A stretch of 64,000 bases of DNA from JBNJGB01 sp051747385 (GTDB lineage Bacteria > Myxococcota_A > UBA9042 > PHBI01 > JACKFB01): the NCBI GenBank assembly GCA_051747385.1, contig JBNJGB010000022.1:1-64000 (forward strand). The letters are read 5' to 3'. Both the position numbers and the translations under genes were made by a program. The stretch's first letter is position 1. The number at the start of each line of letters is the position of its first letter. Positions 12,372 to 20,492 of this stretch are shown in pieces. The notes below the pieces were generated by a model, which did not search any database, was not told where the DNA came from, and saw only the letters and a program-made list of their open reading frames with translations.

Positions 12372-12591
12372 GTTTGTGGCCGATCGCATCACAGTCGATC
12401 CCGAGCAGTGCGGCGGACGGCCGTGCGTTCGGGGCATGAGGATCCGCGTCTCCGACGTCCTGGACCTCATGGCCAACGGTCTCACGACCTCGGAGGTCCT
12501 CGCGGAGCTGCCCGACCTCGAGGCGGAGGACGTCGCGGCCTGCCTGCGCTTCGCCAGCAGCCGCCTGAACCACCCGCTCCTCGCGGCATGA
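12367..12591 (+). CDS. DUF433 antitoxin
   Basis: This 74-residue protein matches the DUF433 (VapB45-like) family. It has ITVDPEQCGGRPCVRGMRIRV near the N-terminus, then the helix-turn-helix-like DVLDLMANGLTTSEVLAELP and DLEAEDVAACLRFA. These proteins are antitoxins that bind DNA and neutralise a partner PIN-like toxin. The ATG at 12367 follows GGAGGCAGCACG. The stop overlaps the toxin start as ATGA, the coupling typical of TA pairs. The pair probably autoregulates from the upstream leader, which is inference. Confidence 0.9.
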   Translation: MTFVADRITVDPEQCGGRPCVRGMRIRVSDVLDLMANGLTTSEVLAELPDLEAEDVAACLRFASSRLNHPLLAA

Positions 12592-12938
12592 CGCTCTGGC
12601 TCGACGCCCAGCTTTCACCCGCCCTCGTCGCCACCCTGTCGGCAGAACTCGGCGTCGATGCAGTGGCAGTACGCGACCTTGGCCTTCGCGATGCTCGCGA
12701 CCCGGAGATCTGGGCAAGAGCAAGGAAGGCTCATGCTGTGGTCATGACGAAAGACCGGGACTTCGTTCAGCTGCTCGAGCAGCACGGTCCACCACCGCAA
12801 GTCCTCTGGGTGACTTGCGGCAACACCTCCAACGCGCACATGCACGAGCTGCTCCGACGAGTCGGGCCCAAGGCCATCGATCTTCTCGGGCAGGGCGAGC
12901 CGCTGGTCGAAATCGGGGACGCGCACCCCAGGGCATGA
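12588..12938 (+). CDS. DUF5615 PIN-like toxin
   Basis: This 116-residue protein belongs to the DUF5615 (Mut7-C-like PIN) family, the usual partner of DUF433 antitoxins. Visible signatures are LWLDAQLSPALVATL at the N-terminus, then DLGLRDARDPEIWARAR, and VVMTKDRDFVQL carrying the conserved acidic pair of the fold. Its predicted activity is RNase, from the family. It overlaps the antitoxin gene by four bases and appears full length. Confidence 0.88.
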   Translation: MTLWLDAQLSPALVATLSAELGVDAVAVRDLGLRDARDPEIWARARKAHAVVMTKDRDFVQLLEQHGPPPQVLWVTCGNTSNAHMHELLRRVGPKAIDLLGQGEPLVEIGDAHPRA

Positions 12939-13105
12939 CCGGGAGAACGTTGGCGGACGAAGGCCCGTCCCGGTGCGTGTTCCAACCTTCGCCATGTGCG
13001 CCCTCGTCCGACCCTCCAGCCCGGTCCATTTGGAGCCCCGACCAGCGAGCACCCGCGGCACTGCAGCCAATCGACGCATCCCTTCGCTCCGGCGACGGCC
13101 TCGTC

Positions 13106-13555
13106 TCAGCTGCTGCGCACCCAGGTCGCGAGCTGCACGACGCGCAGCGATGGCAGCCTCGGCAGGTCGCGGTCGTTGGTGAGGAACGTCGAGCAGCCGT
13201 GCGCCATGGCCGAGGCGAGGTGCAACGCGTCGGGCGTCTTCACGCCGGTCACTGCCCGCAGGTTGGCCGCCGCGCGCAGGATCGGCCGGGTCGGGTCGAC
13301 CACCTCGAGGCCCCGGCCGCGCGTGAGCAGTGCCTCGTATCGTTCTGCGAGCCCGGCGTCGCCCCTCCGATACGGCACCACCAGGACCTCCAGCAGGGTG
13401 AGGGCGGAGGTCGCGGCCTGGACCTCGCCCCGGTCCAGGGCCTCGAAGAGCGGAGCGACGAGGGGCGCATACACTGCATGGTCCTCCATGAAGTAGATGA
13501 ACACGGCCGTGTCGATCCCTACCGGGCCCGAGCCCAGGTCGTCGATCAGTCCCAC
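13106..13555 (-). CDS. PIN-domain toxin (VapC family)
   Basis: This 149-residue PIN-domain ribonuclease has conserved acidic positions at GIDTAVFIY (D15), LTLLEVLV (E56), KTPDALHLA (D109) and FLTNDRDL (D128/D130), so the active site looks complete. The GTG at 13555 is chosen because it lies inside the end of the upstream antitoxin gene and places the PIN fold at the N-terminus; the frame further upstream is arginine-rich and unlikely to be coding. It is co-transcribed with the RHH antitoxin and convergent with the DUF5615 toxin. Confidence 0.88.
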   Translation of the reverse strand: MGLIDDLGSGPVGIDTAVFIYFMEDHAVYAPLVAPLFEALDRGEVQAATSALTLLEVLVVPYRRGDAGLAERYEALLTRGRGLEVVDPTRPILRAAANLRAVTGVKTPDALHLASAMAHGCSTFLTNDRDLPRLPSLRVVQLATWVRSS

Positions 13556-13776
13556 GAGTCGCGCTCCGCGCGGACGTGCTCGGCGGCGTCCACCCCCTCC
13601 CACGCCTCGCGCCCGAGGCCGCGAAGCTCCAGCAGGGACAGTCGCTCCTGCTCCCGCACCGCCCTGTCCAGGAGATGAACGACCTCCTGGGCCAGCGAGC
13701 GATGCTCCCGCGCCGCCCGGGCCTTCAGCTCGGAATACAGGTCATCGGGGAAGGACTTCACGTTGAGCGTGGCCAT
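13546..13776 (-). CDS. FitA-like ribbon-helix-helix antitoxin
   Basis: This 76-residue protein begins MATLNVKSFPDDLYSELKAR and continues with RSLAQEVVHLLDRAV, the standard Arc/FitA ribbon-helix-helix domain, followed by a toxin-binding tail. The ATG at 13776 is preceded by GGAGGA. Its last codons overlap the start of the PIN toxin. By family it should bind the toxin and repress its own promoter. Confidence 0.9.
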   Translation of the reverse strand: MATLNVKSFPDDLYSELKARAAREHRSLAQEVVHLLDRAVREQERLSLLELRGLGREAWEGVDAAEHVRAERDSWD

Positions 13777-13948
13777 GTTTCCTCCACTTCGCCTCCATGA
13801 TGGAGGCACCCCATCCGTCCGTCAAGCATCCGGCCGACGCCAGGCCCCCTCGCGGGCTGACGACTGGCAGCTGTCATCCAGGGGCAACGGGATCATAGGA
13901 TTCGACTCATCAGCGCACGCCCTGCGACACGTCCGGAGCGCCGAGCCC

Positions 13949-14719
13949 ATGGGCAGACCTGACGACAGCACACCCGACGACGAGCCCCGCCCCGAGTACG
14001 ACTTCACCGTCGGCGCACGGGGCAAGTACGCAAGGCGGTCGGTCCGCCCCGCGGCCTCGCTGCTCACCTCCGACATGGTCGGCGTCGGCATGAACTTCGC
14101 GGCCGAGGCGAACCCCGAGGCGAACATCGAGGACACCCTCATCCATGCCTCCGAGCTGGGCATGGACGAGGGCGACCTCCGCGTCCTGTCCGTCCTCACG
14201 ACGTGGTTCGGAATCCACCGCGCCCACGTCAACGCCGACCGCCTGGTCCGCGTCGTCACGAGGCACCCATCCGAGCGCGTCCGCGCCTACTGGGCCGCCC
14301 TCGCAGCCTGGCAGTCCAAGGATCGCCGCTTCGCCCGACTCATCCGAGACTACGACGGCCCCGCGCGCGATCTGCTCCCCGTCGGCACGGACTTCCAGCT
14401 CGCCCGCCGAGGCGAAGACGAACGCTTCTCGGGAACTCCGCTCCGCGTCCCCGCCGGCACCCTCCGCGATCGCCCAGCCGATGTCCTCACTCCCGAGGCC
14501 CTCGTCCGCCTCCACCCCGGCTACCGCAACCGGGTGCAGATGGGCCCGTCCTGGCGCGCCGACGTGTGGACCGTCTTGGAGCGTGAGCCCGACGTGAGCG
14601 TCGCCGAGGCGGCGCGGCGAGCCTACTGCTCCTTCGCGACTGCATGGCAGGTCTCCCAGGACTTCCGCCTGTCCCGAAGGGCCCTGGACAGCGCTTCGAG
14701 GACGATCCACCGCGCCTGA
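13949..14719 (+). CDS. Hypothetical protein with YDFTVGARGKYARR motif
   Basis: This 256-residue protein is not recognised as a known enzyme. The N-terminus has YDFTVGARGKYARR, a motif I associate with short antitoxin-like and regulatory proteins in GC-rich bacteria. A helical region follows (VLSVLTTWFGIHRAHVNADRLVRVV), and the C-terminal part (DVWTVLEREPDVSVAEAARRAYCSFATAWQVSQDFRL) looks like a helix-turn-helix. A GGAG lies upstream of the ATG at 13949, and the frame upstream of that start is not coding-like. It is divergent from the RHH/PIN pair, so a regulatory or antitoxin role is possible but unproven. Confidence 0.65.
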   Translation: MGRPDDSTPDDEPRPEYDFTVGARGKYARRSVRPAASLLTSDMVGVGMNFAAEANPEANIEDTLIHASELGMDEGDLRVLSVLTTWFGIHRAHVNADRLVRVVTRHPSERVRAYWAALAAWQSKDRRFARLIRDYDGPARDLLPVGTDFQLARRGEDERFSGTPLRVPAGTLRDRPADVLTPEALVRLHPGYRNRVQMGPSWRADVWTVLEREPDVSVAEAARRAYCSFATAWQVSQDFRLSRRALDSASRTIHRA

Positions 14720-14845
14720 CGCGTGACCACCCGCCTTGGACGAGAGGAACACGGCTGAGACGAGGTGCGCACCCTCACTCCAGCTGCGCACCTTCGGGCA
14801 TCGGCCGCGCCTCGATCACACGTGTAGATGGCGGGCAACCTCGGC

Positions 14846-15114
14846 CTGGACTCCCAGGTTGCGGTCACCGCGCCCGGGATGGCACCGACCACGAGCTGCC
14901 CCTCACCCAGACCGCCCCGGACCGCTTGACGTTCGGCCCCTACACCGTCCAGGGCACGCACCATCCTGTCGGGTCTCACCATCCCGCTGGCGACCCCGAG
15001 TTCACGTACCGCTCCTACGCCGCCGCCCTGGCCCTGCTCCTCCTCGACACCCCCCTCCGCCGCATCTGCCTCTACGGCCGCACCGTCCTCCTCTGGAGCA
15101 GCTTGGCGCGCTGA
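14846..15114 (+). pseudogene. Decayed copy of the 3' end of the VWA gene
   Basis: This segment matches the last part of the 9207-11978 gene. LDSQVAVTAPG corresponds to LDSQVTVTAPD. After a frameshift, DGTDHELPLTQTAP, FGPYTVQGTHHP and RSYAA align in order, and it ends YAAALALLLLDTPLRRICLY...WSSLAR like the parent's ...YAALALLLLDTLLRRIRLY...WSSVAR. An internal block equal to about 11720-11880 is missing, along with the LPLDQ segment. The flank after the stop (GGCTACTCGCCTGCC) also matches the flank after 11978, so the duplication included downstream DNA. It has no start and is not functional. Confidence 0.85.
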
Positions 15115-15126
15115 GCGCGGGGATGG

Positions 15127-15613
15127 CTACTCGCCTGCCGCTTTGAGCACACGGGCGACGAGCTCCGGTCCAATCCGGAAACCGGCCTCCTCGGTCAGGT
15201 CATGCAGGATCGGTCGCAGCTCCTCGACGAGACCTCGGCGCTTCGCCTGTAGCAGCACGCCGAGCACGCCGAGGACCCGCTGTCCAAGCCTCGTCGCGGC
15301 GCGCCGGGCACGACGCTCGTCCACGAGCAGGACGTCCGCCTTGCGCTCGACCGCGAGGGCGATGGCCTCGGTCTCGCCGGGATCCAGCTCCGCCGACAAG
15401 GTCGTTCACGAGGGTGCGGTCACGCACATCGGCCGCACGGATCCACGCCGCACGCCCGATCACCGTGGCCCCCGGCGCGGACAGGTTGTCCCGGGCCGCC
15501 TCCCGGTGAACCGCCTCGGGAACGAGCACGACCGAGTAGAGATCCCGGAGGAGATCCAGCCGCCCGACAGCGGCAAGGGCGATGAGCGGTGAAGCGTCGC
15601 TGACGACGATCAC
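15127..15613 (-). pseudogene. DUF3368 PIN-like toxin, frameshifted
   Basis: The N-terminal half (VIVVSDASPLIALAAVGRL, LYSVVLVPEAVHREA) is read from a GTG at 15613. The C-terminal half (SAELDPGETEAIALAVERKADVLLVDE ... RVLKAAGE) is in the next frame. One extra G in the GG at 15400-15401 would explain the break; removing it gives a continuous ~161-residue DUF3368 protein of normal length. The start overlaps the UPF0175 stop as GTGA. Either the toxin is truly inactivated or this is a base-call error. Confidence 0.85.
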
Positions 15614-15855
15614 GAACGTTCGAGCTCGCGCAAGGTCGCCAGGTCCTCCTCGAACTCCGCCACGTCGTAGTGAGGCCCGATGCCGCGGCTCGCCAGCAGG
15701 TGCTGGAACCCCAGCTGGGGCATCTCCGCGAGGCGCGCCGCCTGAGCGAGCGTGAGGCGCTCCTTCTCGAACAGCATGACGGCGAGCTCCTGGCGAAGCT
15801 CGGCCTCGCTCATCCGCGCCGCGAGCAACACGTCTTCCGGGATGTTCACGCCCAT
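15610..15855 (-). CDS. UPF0175 family antitoxin
   Basis: This 81-residue protein matches UPF0175: VNIPEDVLLAARMSEAELR, LAVMLFEKERLTLAQAARLAEM (helix-turn-helix) and FQHLLASRGIGPHYDVAEFEEDLATL. The family pairs with DUF3368 toxins, and the partner follows with a 4-bp overlap. The ATG at 15855 has GGAG eight bases upstream and places the conserved NIPEDVL at the start; an ATG seven codons further upstream is possible but less well supported. Confidence 0.9.
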   Translation of the reverse strand: MGVNIPEDVLLAARMSEAELRQELAVMLFEKERLTLAQAARLAEMPQLGFQHLLASRGIGPHYDVAEFEEDLATLRELERS

Positions 15856-16003
15856 GTCACCGCTCCGAGCCGCCATGTCGTCCCGCCCCCGAGTGTACGA
15901 CACGTCGCGGGCACCGTGCAGGGTCCGGCTACGGACCACTCCCATGCGATGAGGACGCGGTCGCCTGTCCGCTCTACCAGGATGGTTGGACACCGCTGCC
16001 ACG

Positions 16004-16072
16004 GGCCACGTAGACGTCGCGCGCGGCATCCTCATGGTCGCCTTCGACGCTCGCGACCGCTTCATTCCCTGG
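16004..16072 (+). pseudogene. Second VWA-gene fragment
   Basis: In one frame this reads HVDVARGILMVAFDARDRFIP, resembling HVDVADGTLTVGVDAVDADDRFI from the VWA protein (encoded near 11460-11530). Together with 14846-15114 it places VWA-gene debris on both sides of the UPF0175/DUF3368 pair. It has no flanking coding continuity. Confidence 0.6.
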
Positions 16073-16158
16073 ACCTGCTCGACCTCTTCCCGGACTCCAA
16101 GTCCGTGAACGACGCCCTGCGCGAGCTGGCCGAAGAGCGACGGCGCGAACTCCGCTAG
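16073..16158 (+). pseudogene. Possible antitoxin C-terminal fragment
   Basis: The frame ends LLDLFPDSKSVNDALRELAEERRREL before a TAG at 16156. It resembles the second helix and tail of small VapB/RHH antitoxins (KSVNDALREL), but no start, N-terminal strand or toxin partner is present. It is called a remnant at low confidence. Confidence 0.35.
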
Positions 16159-16205
16159 AAGTTTGCCGCCGCGACCGGCACTCCGTTGCGCGCCAGGCTC
16201 CAGCC

Positions 16206-16553
16206 ATGAGCCAGGATGTCCGCGAGCAGCTGAAGCAGGGCGAGTCAGCCGACCTCGAGCTCGAGAGGACCCTGTCCGACGATGGGAAGATCATCGAGAC
16301 CATCGCGGCCATGGCGACCATCGGCGGTGGGACCATCCTGGTCGGCGTCCGCGACGACGGGACACCGATCGGCGTCGAGCTCGGTGAAGGGGCACGAGAG
16401 CGCTTCGTCCAGCGCGCCATGGCTGCCATCGACCCCAAGGTCTTCCTGGACATCGACGAGCCCGTGGTCGACGGGAAGCAGCTGCTGCGGAGTATCCGTC
16501 CGGTGAAGCCATGTAGCGCCTCCGCGGCCTGCCCCTGCACCATCCGGGGCTGA
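16206..16553 (+). pseudogene. Truncated AlbA (Schlafen-type) domain protein
   Basis: This 115-residue frame begins MSQDVREQLKQGESADLELE and contains IAAMATIGGGTILVGVRDDG, the core of the AlbA_2 (Schlafen AlbA) nucleic-acid-binding domain. Family members normally have 350-550 residues with a C-terminal ATPase or winged helix. Here homology ends near residue 97 (VVDGKQLLRSI) and an unrelated tail (KPCSASAACPC) leads to a stop. It is probably a truncated relic, although a short AlbA-only protein cannot be excluded. It does not closely match the AlbA protein at 24680. Confidence 0.7.
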
Positions 16554-16600
16554 ACCGGAGGTGCATGATGCTGTCGCTAGTCCCTCAGGCTCCGCTGCGG

Positions 16601-17176
16601 CTACTCCCGCTCCAGATAGAAACGCCCCTCCGTATTGCTCGACTTATACCTCAGCGTCATTCTTGAGTATGATCCGCCCGCGTCGGGCAGTGCCATCTCT
16701 ACTACGTCGAAATAGTAAGATGCTCGCGGACTCACCCATCTCTTGCCCATAGCCGCCACGTAAGCAAATTCGCTCCGCCTAGACTTCAGCGTCCCGTCGG
16801 GGTTGGCGCGGAGGTTAGCATCGATCACGTACACGACAGAAGGATTCGCCCCACCGGCCTCCAAACTAAAAACCGAGCCTCCGAGTAGCATCCTGTACTT
16901 GTCTTCACCTTCAACCCACTGAATGGAAGCCTCGCCCTCTCCCACCCACTTCGGCTCTCCGGCACGACCATGGAAATTCGCGTACCTGGCTCGATACTTC
17001 CAGTGCCCCTCAAGCGGCTTGCGCGCCAGTCTTGGTGGGTGAGCGGCTGCGTCTGCGGTGCGCATCCTTCCGCCGAAATACCCACCAATGGCAGTAATGA
17101 GAGCAACGACTACTGCCTGCCACGCGTAGATTTTGGCCACTCGTTCCGACGAAGGGCTCGTTGCGGGATCACTCAT
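16601..17176 (-). CDS. Single-pass membrane protein with beta-rich domain, partner of the STAND gene
   Basis: This 191-residue protein has one membrane helix near the N-terminus (AWQAVVVALITAIGGYFGG) and then a strand-rich domain opening with LEGHWKYRARY, a G-x-W motif seen in lipocalin-like and CBASS Cap15-type beta domains. It ends GRFYLERE. It follows the metallophosphatase-STAND gene on the same strand after a short gap, so the two are probably one operon. Base composition is clearly AT-richer than the neighbours, shared with its partner. A role as membrane effector of a defence unit is inference; no family was recognised with certainty. A TTG nine codons upstream (17203) is an alternative start. 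Confidence 0.7.
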   Translation of the reverse strand: MSDPATSPSSERVAKIYAWQAVVVALITAIGGYFGGRMRTADAAAHPPRLARKPLEGHWKYRARYANFHGRAGEPKWVGEGEASIQWVEGEDKYRMLLGGSVFSLEAGGANPSVVYVIDANLRANPDGTLKSRRSEFAYVAAMGKRWVSPRASYYFDVVEMALPDAGGSYSRMTLRYKSSNTEGRFYLERE

Positions 17177-17242
17177 GAGGTAGCTCGTTGGCAGGTCGTC
17201 CAAGAAAGAGAGGCCGGGCCTTTGCTTGAACGAGAAAAGATC

Positions 17243-20200
17243 CTACTGCGTCCTCTTCTGCATTCGGGGCGAGGCAATCAACGCCGGGGCAGAAGTCTTG
17301 ATGCCAATCCGCTCACACACACGTTGCCGAAGTCGCATCGGCTCGTCGAACAGATAGAAGTGGTTCCACACCGTGTGCTGAATCAAGTGGCGCACGAGCG
17401 GATGCCCGTCACATTCATGGTACAGCTTGAACAGTTCCCGCTCGGGAAACGAGCGAAAATGCTCCATGCGCATGGCGCAGTCGATCATGCGATGGGAGAA
17501 GCCGCGGTGCTGTTCCAAGACTCGCGACACCGTCTTCGAAAGGCTCTCTGCGCCGACCGCTTCGCCTACGTGCTTGATGACGATGAAAGACAGCCGCTCG
17601 CCGGTGTTGAAGAGAATCGAGCGCACGAGCTGTTCCATCTCGACGGGCGTTAGCCTCGATTCCGGTTGTTGGCTTTCGAAGCCTTCTTCGATGACGGCTG
17701 CAAGTCCATCGAGATTCTCCTCCATGGTTCCAAGGATTGCTCGCAATGTTCTCAGCCCAAGACCGTAGCACTCCGCCGCAAGCTCAAGCTTCGTATCGCC
17801 CTTAATAGAGCCAGAGAAATCCTTCAGAATCTGGCCCAAGATGTGGATGGTCTTGAAGGCGGCATTCAGTTGCAGGACCGTTTCCACGCCTTCATCGGCT
17901 TCATCCGGCGGCGGAGGCGACTCGTCTTCATGCCCAGAGTTCCCTAGGGCCCCCTCGATTTCGTCAGCCCGTTGACGGGCCTCCTCGCGCCGCCTCTCCG
18001 GACTTCGATTGTCGAGCCGCCACTCCGGGAGCCGACCTGCCAGCTCGTCAAGAAAGCGCGTATGGACGAGGAGGTCACACGCCTCCAGTTCTTCGAAAAG
18101 GGTCCGCGAAGCGCCGAGTACCGTTTGCAGAATGAAGGGATCCTTCGAGAGATGGCACAGGAAAACCATCACATTCGCGCTTTCCTCGTGATAGAGTTGA
18201 CGGGAAAGCCTGCGAACACTAGCGCGGATGCTCTCTTCCGTTAGATGGTCTGCCAAGTACCGAGCGAGAAAATAGTAGTAAAGGTACCGGTACCTAAACC
18301 CAACACCTCGACGTCGTGCGCTGAGAATTCCAGAAGCGACCAGTTCGTCCCGGATGTCACTACTCAACCGAATCTCATAAATATCTACGTAGTCTTGGTG
18401 CCAAGCTTCATACTCGTCCGCGCCAAGGTCTGCCACGTCCTCCGAGTGCAGTCGCCAAGCCAATTCAGCGAGGTATGAGTACTTCGTTTCTAACGAGACC
18501 GCAGAGGCTTGTCCTCGTGTCAGAACTCGCGTGATAAGGTACTCGTAAAGGAACCCGTACGAGCCCGCATCGTCGATGACATCACCTTTGCTGCGTACCT
18601 CTAACTGTTGAAGCATGATGAGCAAGAACGCCGGGTACGATGGCACGTAGTTGTTGCCGAGAGCCTTGCCAAGCAAGCGCTCTGCCCACCGAATGCGCCG
18701 CTCTACATCCCTATTCTCCAAACCGTATCTTGAACCAATGGAGTGCCATCGTTGCACCAACTCATGACGCTTGACGTGGCCGAACTCCATCAGCTCGAAA
18801 TGGGTAAAGGTCGAAGCGATATACTGGTCGTGCTGGCTTCCGACCAAAGTCTCTAATGCCAACTCCGTACTAGTGATCAAGACCACGACCTCGAAGTAGC
18901 GCCTCAGCTCTCGTGCGATGAATTCACGCCCTTCTGCATTCAGACGAGTCGCCTGAAAGTCATCAACAATTACGGCCTTAGTCTCGACATCCAGCTGTCG
19001 GAACAGGTCGTACACTGGGCCTTCATAGGCATCGTGAAAAGCGCTCCGAATCACACCCCCAACATGATCTGACCTACTCGACTTGAAGTCGGAACCATTG
19101 AGAAGCACTGGGACGAAGCCCTGTCGACGAACCTCCTCAAACAGGATGTGCGCGAGCGCGGTCTTGCCGGATTTCTCCTCCCCTTGGAATACGACGAGCT
19201 TCTCATCAATGACAATGCTCTCGGGACGACGACTGCGAAGGAGGGTCGCTTCGTCCACTTCGCGATCCAGGCGCACCTCGCGAAAATCTGGACAAACGTA
19301 GAGATCTCGCAGGCAGAGAGTCGCCTTACGCGGATGGGTGTAGCCAGCGCCAGGATCAGCCAACGCCTCACGAAAGGACTGACGAGTCCGAAACGTCTGG
19401 TGAAGACGTCGGCGATTTCCTACGAACTGTCGGCTCTGCGGGCGCCCCTGCTCCAAATACGCGCCGGGGCTGGCTTGATACCGAAACCTAATGACATCAA
19501 ACCTCTGTGTGTCCAAATCGATCGAAATCAGTTGAAAACCACTCTCAGCTGAATCACCGTGCTCCTGTAGGGCGTGACCCTCCAGATACTCGACCGCCTC
19601 AAGCTCGTGGCGAGCCTTGGAGTAGGCGTCCTGATCGTGTTCGTGGCCGGTCAACACGAGATCAGATACGGACTCAATGTGCTTCATAAACGTTCGCGCA
19701 TTATCCGCCTGCAGCCAGTTGTAGGGGTGATGGAACAGGCTCACAGAAAGAAGCGGACTTCGGTCACCTTCTGCAGCCGGCAGCAGCGACGTCGGAAACA
19801 GCAGGTCGCCTTGCGCTTCCTTTTTGCGGGAGAGCAACGCCGTGTTCAGAGCTTGGAGTCGAAGATGGCCCGCCCCGAGATCGATGTCATGAACCACCGC
19901 CAACCCACCCACAACCACCTCGGTCGGCGGAGCGACTCGCGCTTCAAAATGACGATACTCTCGCTGCACCGAAGCTGCGACCTCGATGATTCCCGCATCT
20001 ATCTTGGAGGCAGAAATTGTCTCTACGAGGTGATCACGAACGCTATTCGTTGGGGCGAAATTGCAGTCGTGGTTGCCGGGAACAGAAGCGATAAAGATGC
20101 GGAGTTCCGGGTGGCGGTCTGTAACTTCCTGGCGTACTCGTGCTAGGAAGCTCTCAGCGGCGTCATATTCAGTTGCTCTCCCGGAGAACGCGATGTCTCC

Positions 20201-20359
20201 GGTCAGCACGAGGCCCAACGCCACGACTTCACCTTCGCAAACTGCCGGTGTCGATGCGATGGCGCGTCCTAGTCTATCCGCTCGATCCAACAAGGGATTG
20301 GTATGGACAGCCGGGTCGCGCAGGTGGAGGTCGCTTAGATGCGCGAGTACGATTCTCAT
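17243..20359 (-). CDS. Calcineurin-like phosphoesterase fused to a STAND-type NTPase
   Basis: This 1038-residue protein has two enzymatic parts. Residues 1-260 form a metallophosphatase: SDLHLRD (9-15), TGDIAFSG (53-60), PGNHDC (94-99), FHHP (209-212) and GHEHDQD (238-244) supply all expected metal ligands. Residues ~345-700 form a P-loop NTPase: Walker A GEEKSGKT (393-400), Walker B VIVDDF (463-468), LITSTEL (494-500), and a winged-helix-like FRYRYLYYYFLARYL (688-702). The helical C-terminal ~330 residues may be a sensor. This matches the effector-STAND-sensor plan of antiviral STAND proteins, with a phosphoesterase as putative effector. Codon use is much less GC-biased than in flanking genes, suggesting horizontal transfer. 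The defence role is inferred. Confidence 0.88.
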   Translation of the reverse strand: MRIVLAHLSDLHLRDPAVHTNPLLDRADRLGRAIASTPAVCEGEVVALGLVLTGDIAFSGRATEYDAAESFLARVRQEVTDRHPELRIFIASVPGNHDCNFAPTNSVRDHLVETISASKIDAGIIEVAASVQREYRHFEARVAPPTEVVVGGLAVVHDIDLGAGHLRLQALNTALLSRKKEAQGDLLFPTSLLPAAEGDRSPLLSVSLFHHPYNWLQADNARTFMKHIESVSDLVLTGHEHDQDAYSKARHELEAVEYLEGHALQEHGDSAESGFQLISIDLDTQRFDVIRFRYQASPGAYLEQGRPQSRQFVGNRRRLHQTFRTRQSFREALADPGAGYTHPRKATLCLRDLYVCPDFREVRLDREVDEATLLRSRRPESIVIDEKLVVFQGEEKSGKTALAHILFEEVRRQGFVPVLLNGSDFKSSRSDHVGGVIRSAFHDAYEGPVYDLFRQLDVETKAVIVDDFQATRLNAEGREFIARELRRYFEVVVLITSTELALETLVGSQHDQYIASTFTHFELMEFGHVKRHELVQRWHSIGSRYGLENRDVERRIRWAERLLGKALGNNYVPSYPAFLLIMLQQLEVRSKGDVIDDAGSYGFLYEYLITRVLTRGQASAVSLETKYSYLAELAWRLHSEDVADLGADEYEAWHQDYVDIYEIRLSSDIRDELVASGILSARRRGVGFRYRYLYYYFLARYLADHLTEESIRASVRRLSRQLYHEESANVMVFLCHLSKDPFILQTVLGASRTLFEELEACDLLVHTRFLDELAGRLPEWRLDNRSPERRREEARQRADEIEGALGNSGHEDESPPPPDEADEGVETVLQLNAAFKTIHILGQILKDFSGSIKGDTKLELAAECYGLGLRTLRAILGTMEENLDGLAAVIEEGFESQQPESRLTPVEMEQLVRSILFNTGERLSFIVIKHVGEAVGAESLSKTVSRVLEQHRGFSHRMIDCAMRMEHFRSFPERELFKLYHECDGHPLVRHLIQHTVWNHFYLFDEPMRLRQRVCERIGIKTSAPALIASPRMQKRTQ

Positions 20360-20389
20360 GGCTCCCTCTTCCGTGGCTCTGCCCGTCGC

Positions 20390-20417
20390 ATACTAGGAAC
20401 AATGAGAGGGCAAGCAA
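20390..20417 (-). promoter_or_regulatory. Possible sigma-70 promoter of the metallophosphatase-STAND operon
   Basis: On the minus strand TTGCTT (20417-20412) is followed after 16 bases by TAGTAT (20395-20390), about 30 bp before the ATG at 20359. The match is moderate. The spacing and the AT-rich context, unusual in this window, support it. Confidence 0.35.
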
Positions 20418-20492
20418 GCACCACATGCCCAGGCTGCCGAGAAAATGAAACCCGAGGTAGAGCGCCGACCGACTCGACGATGACCCAGCGAA

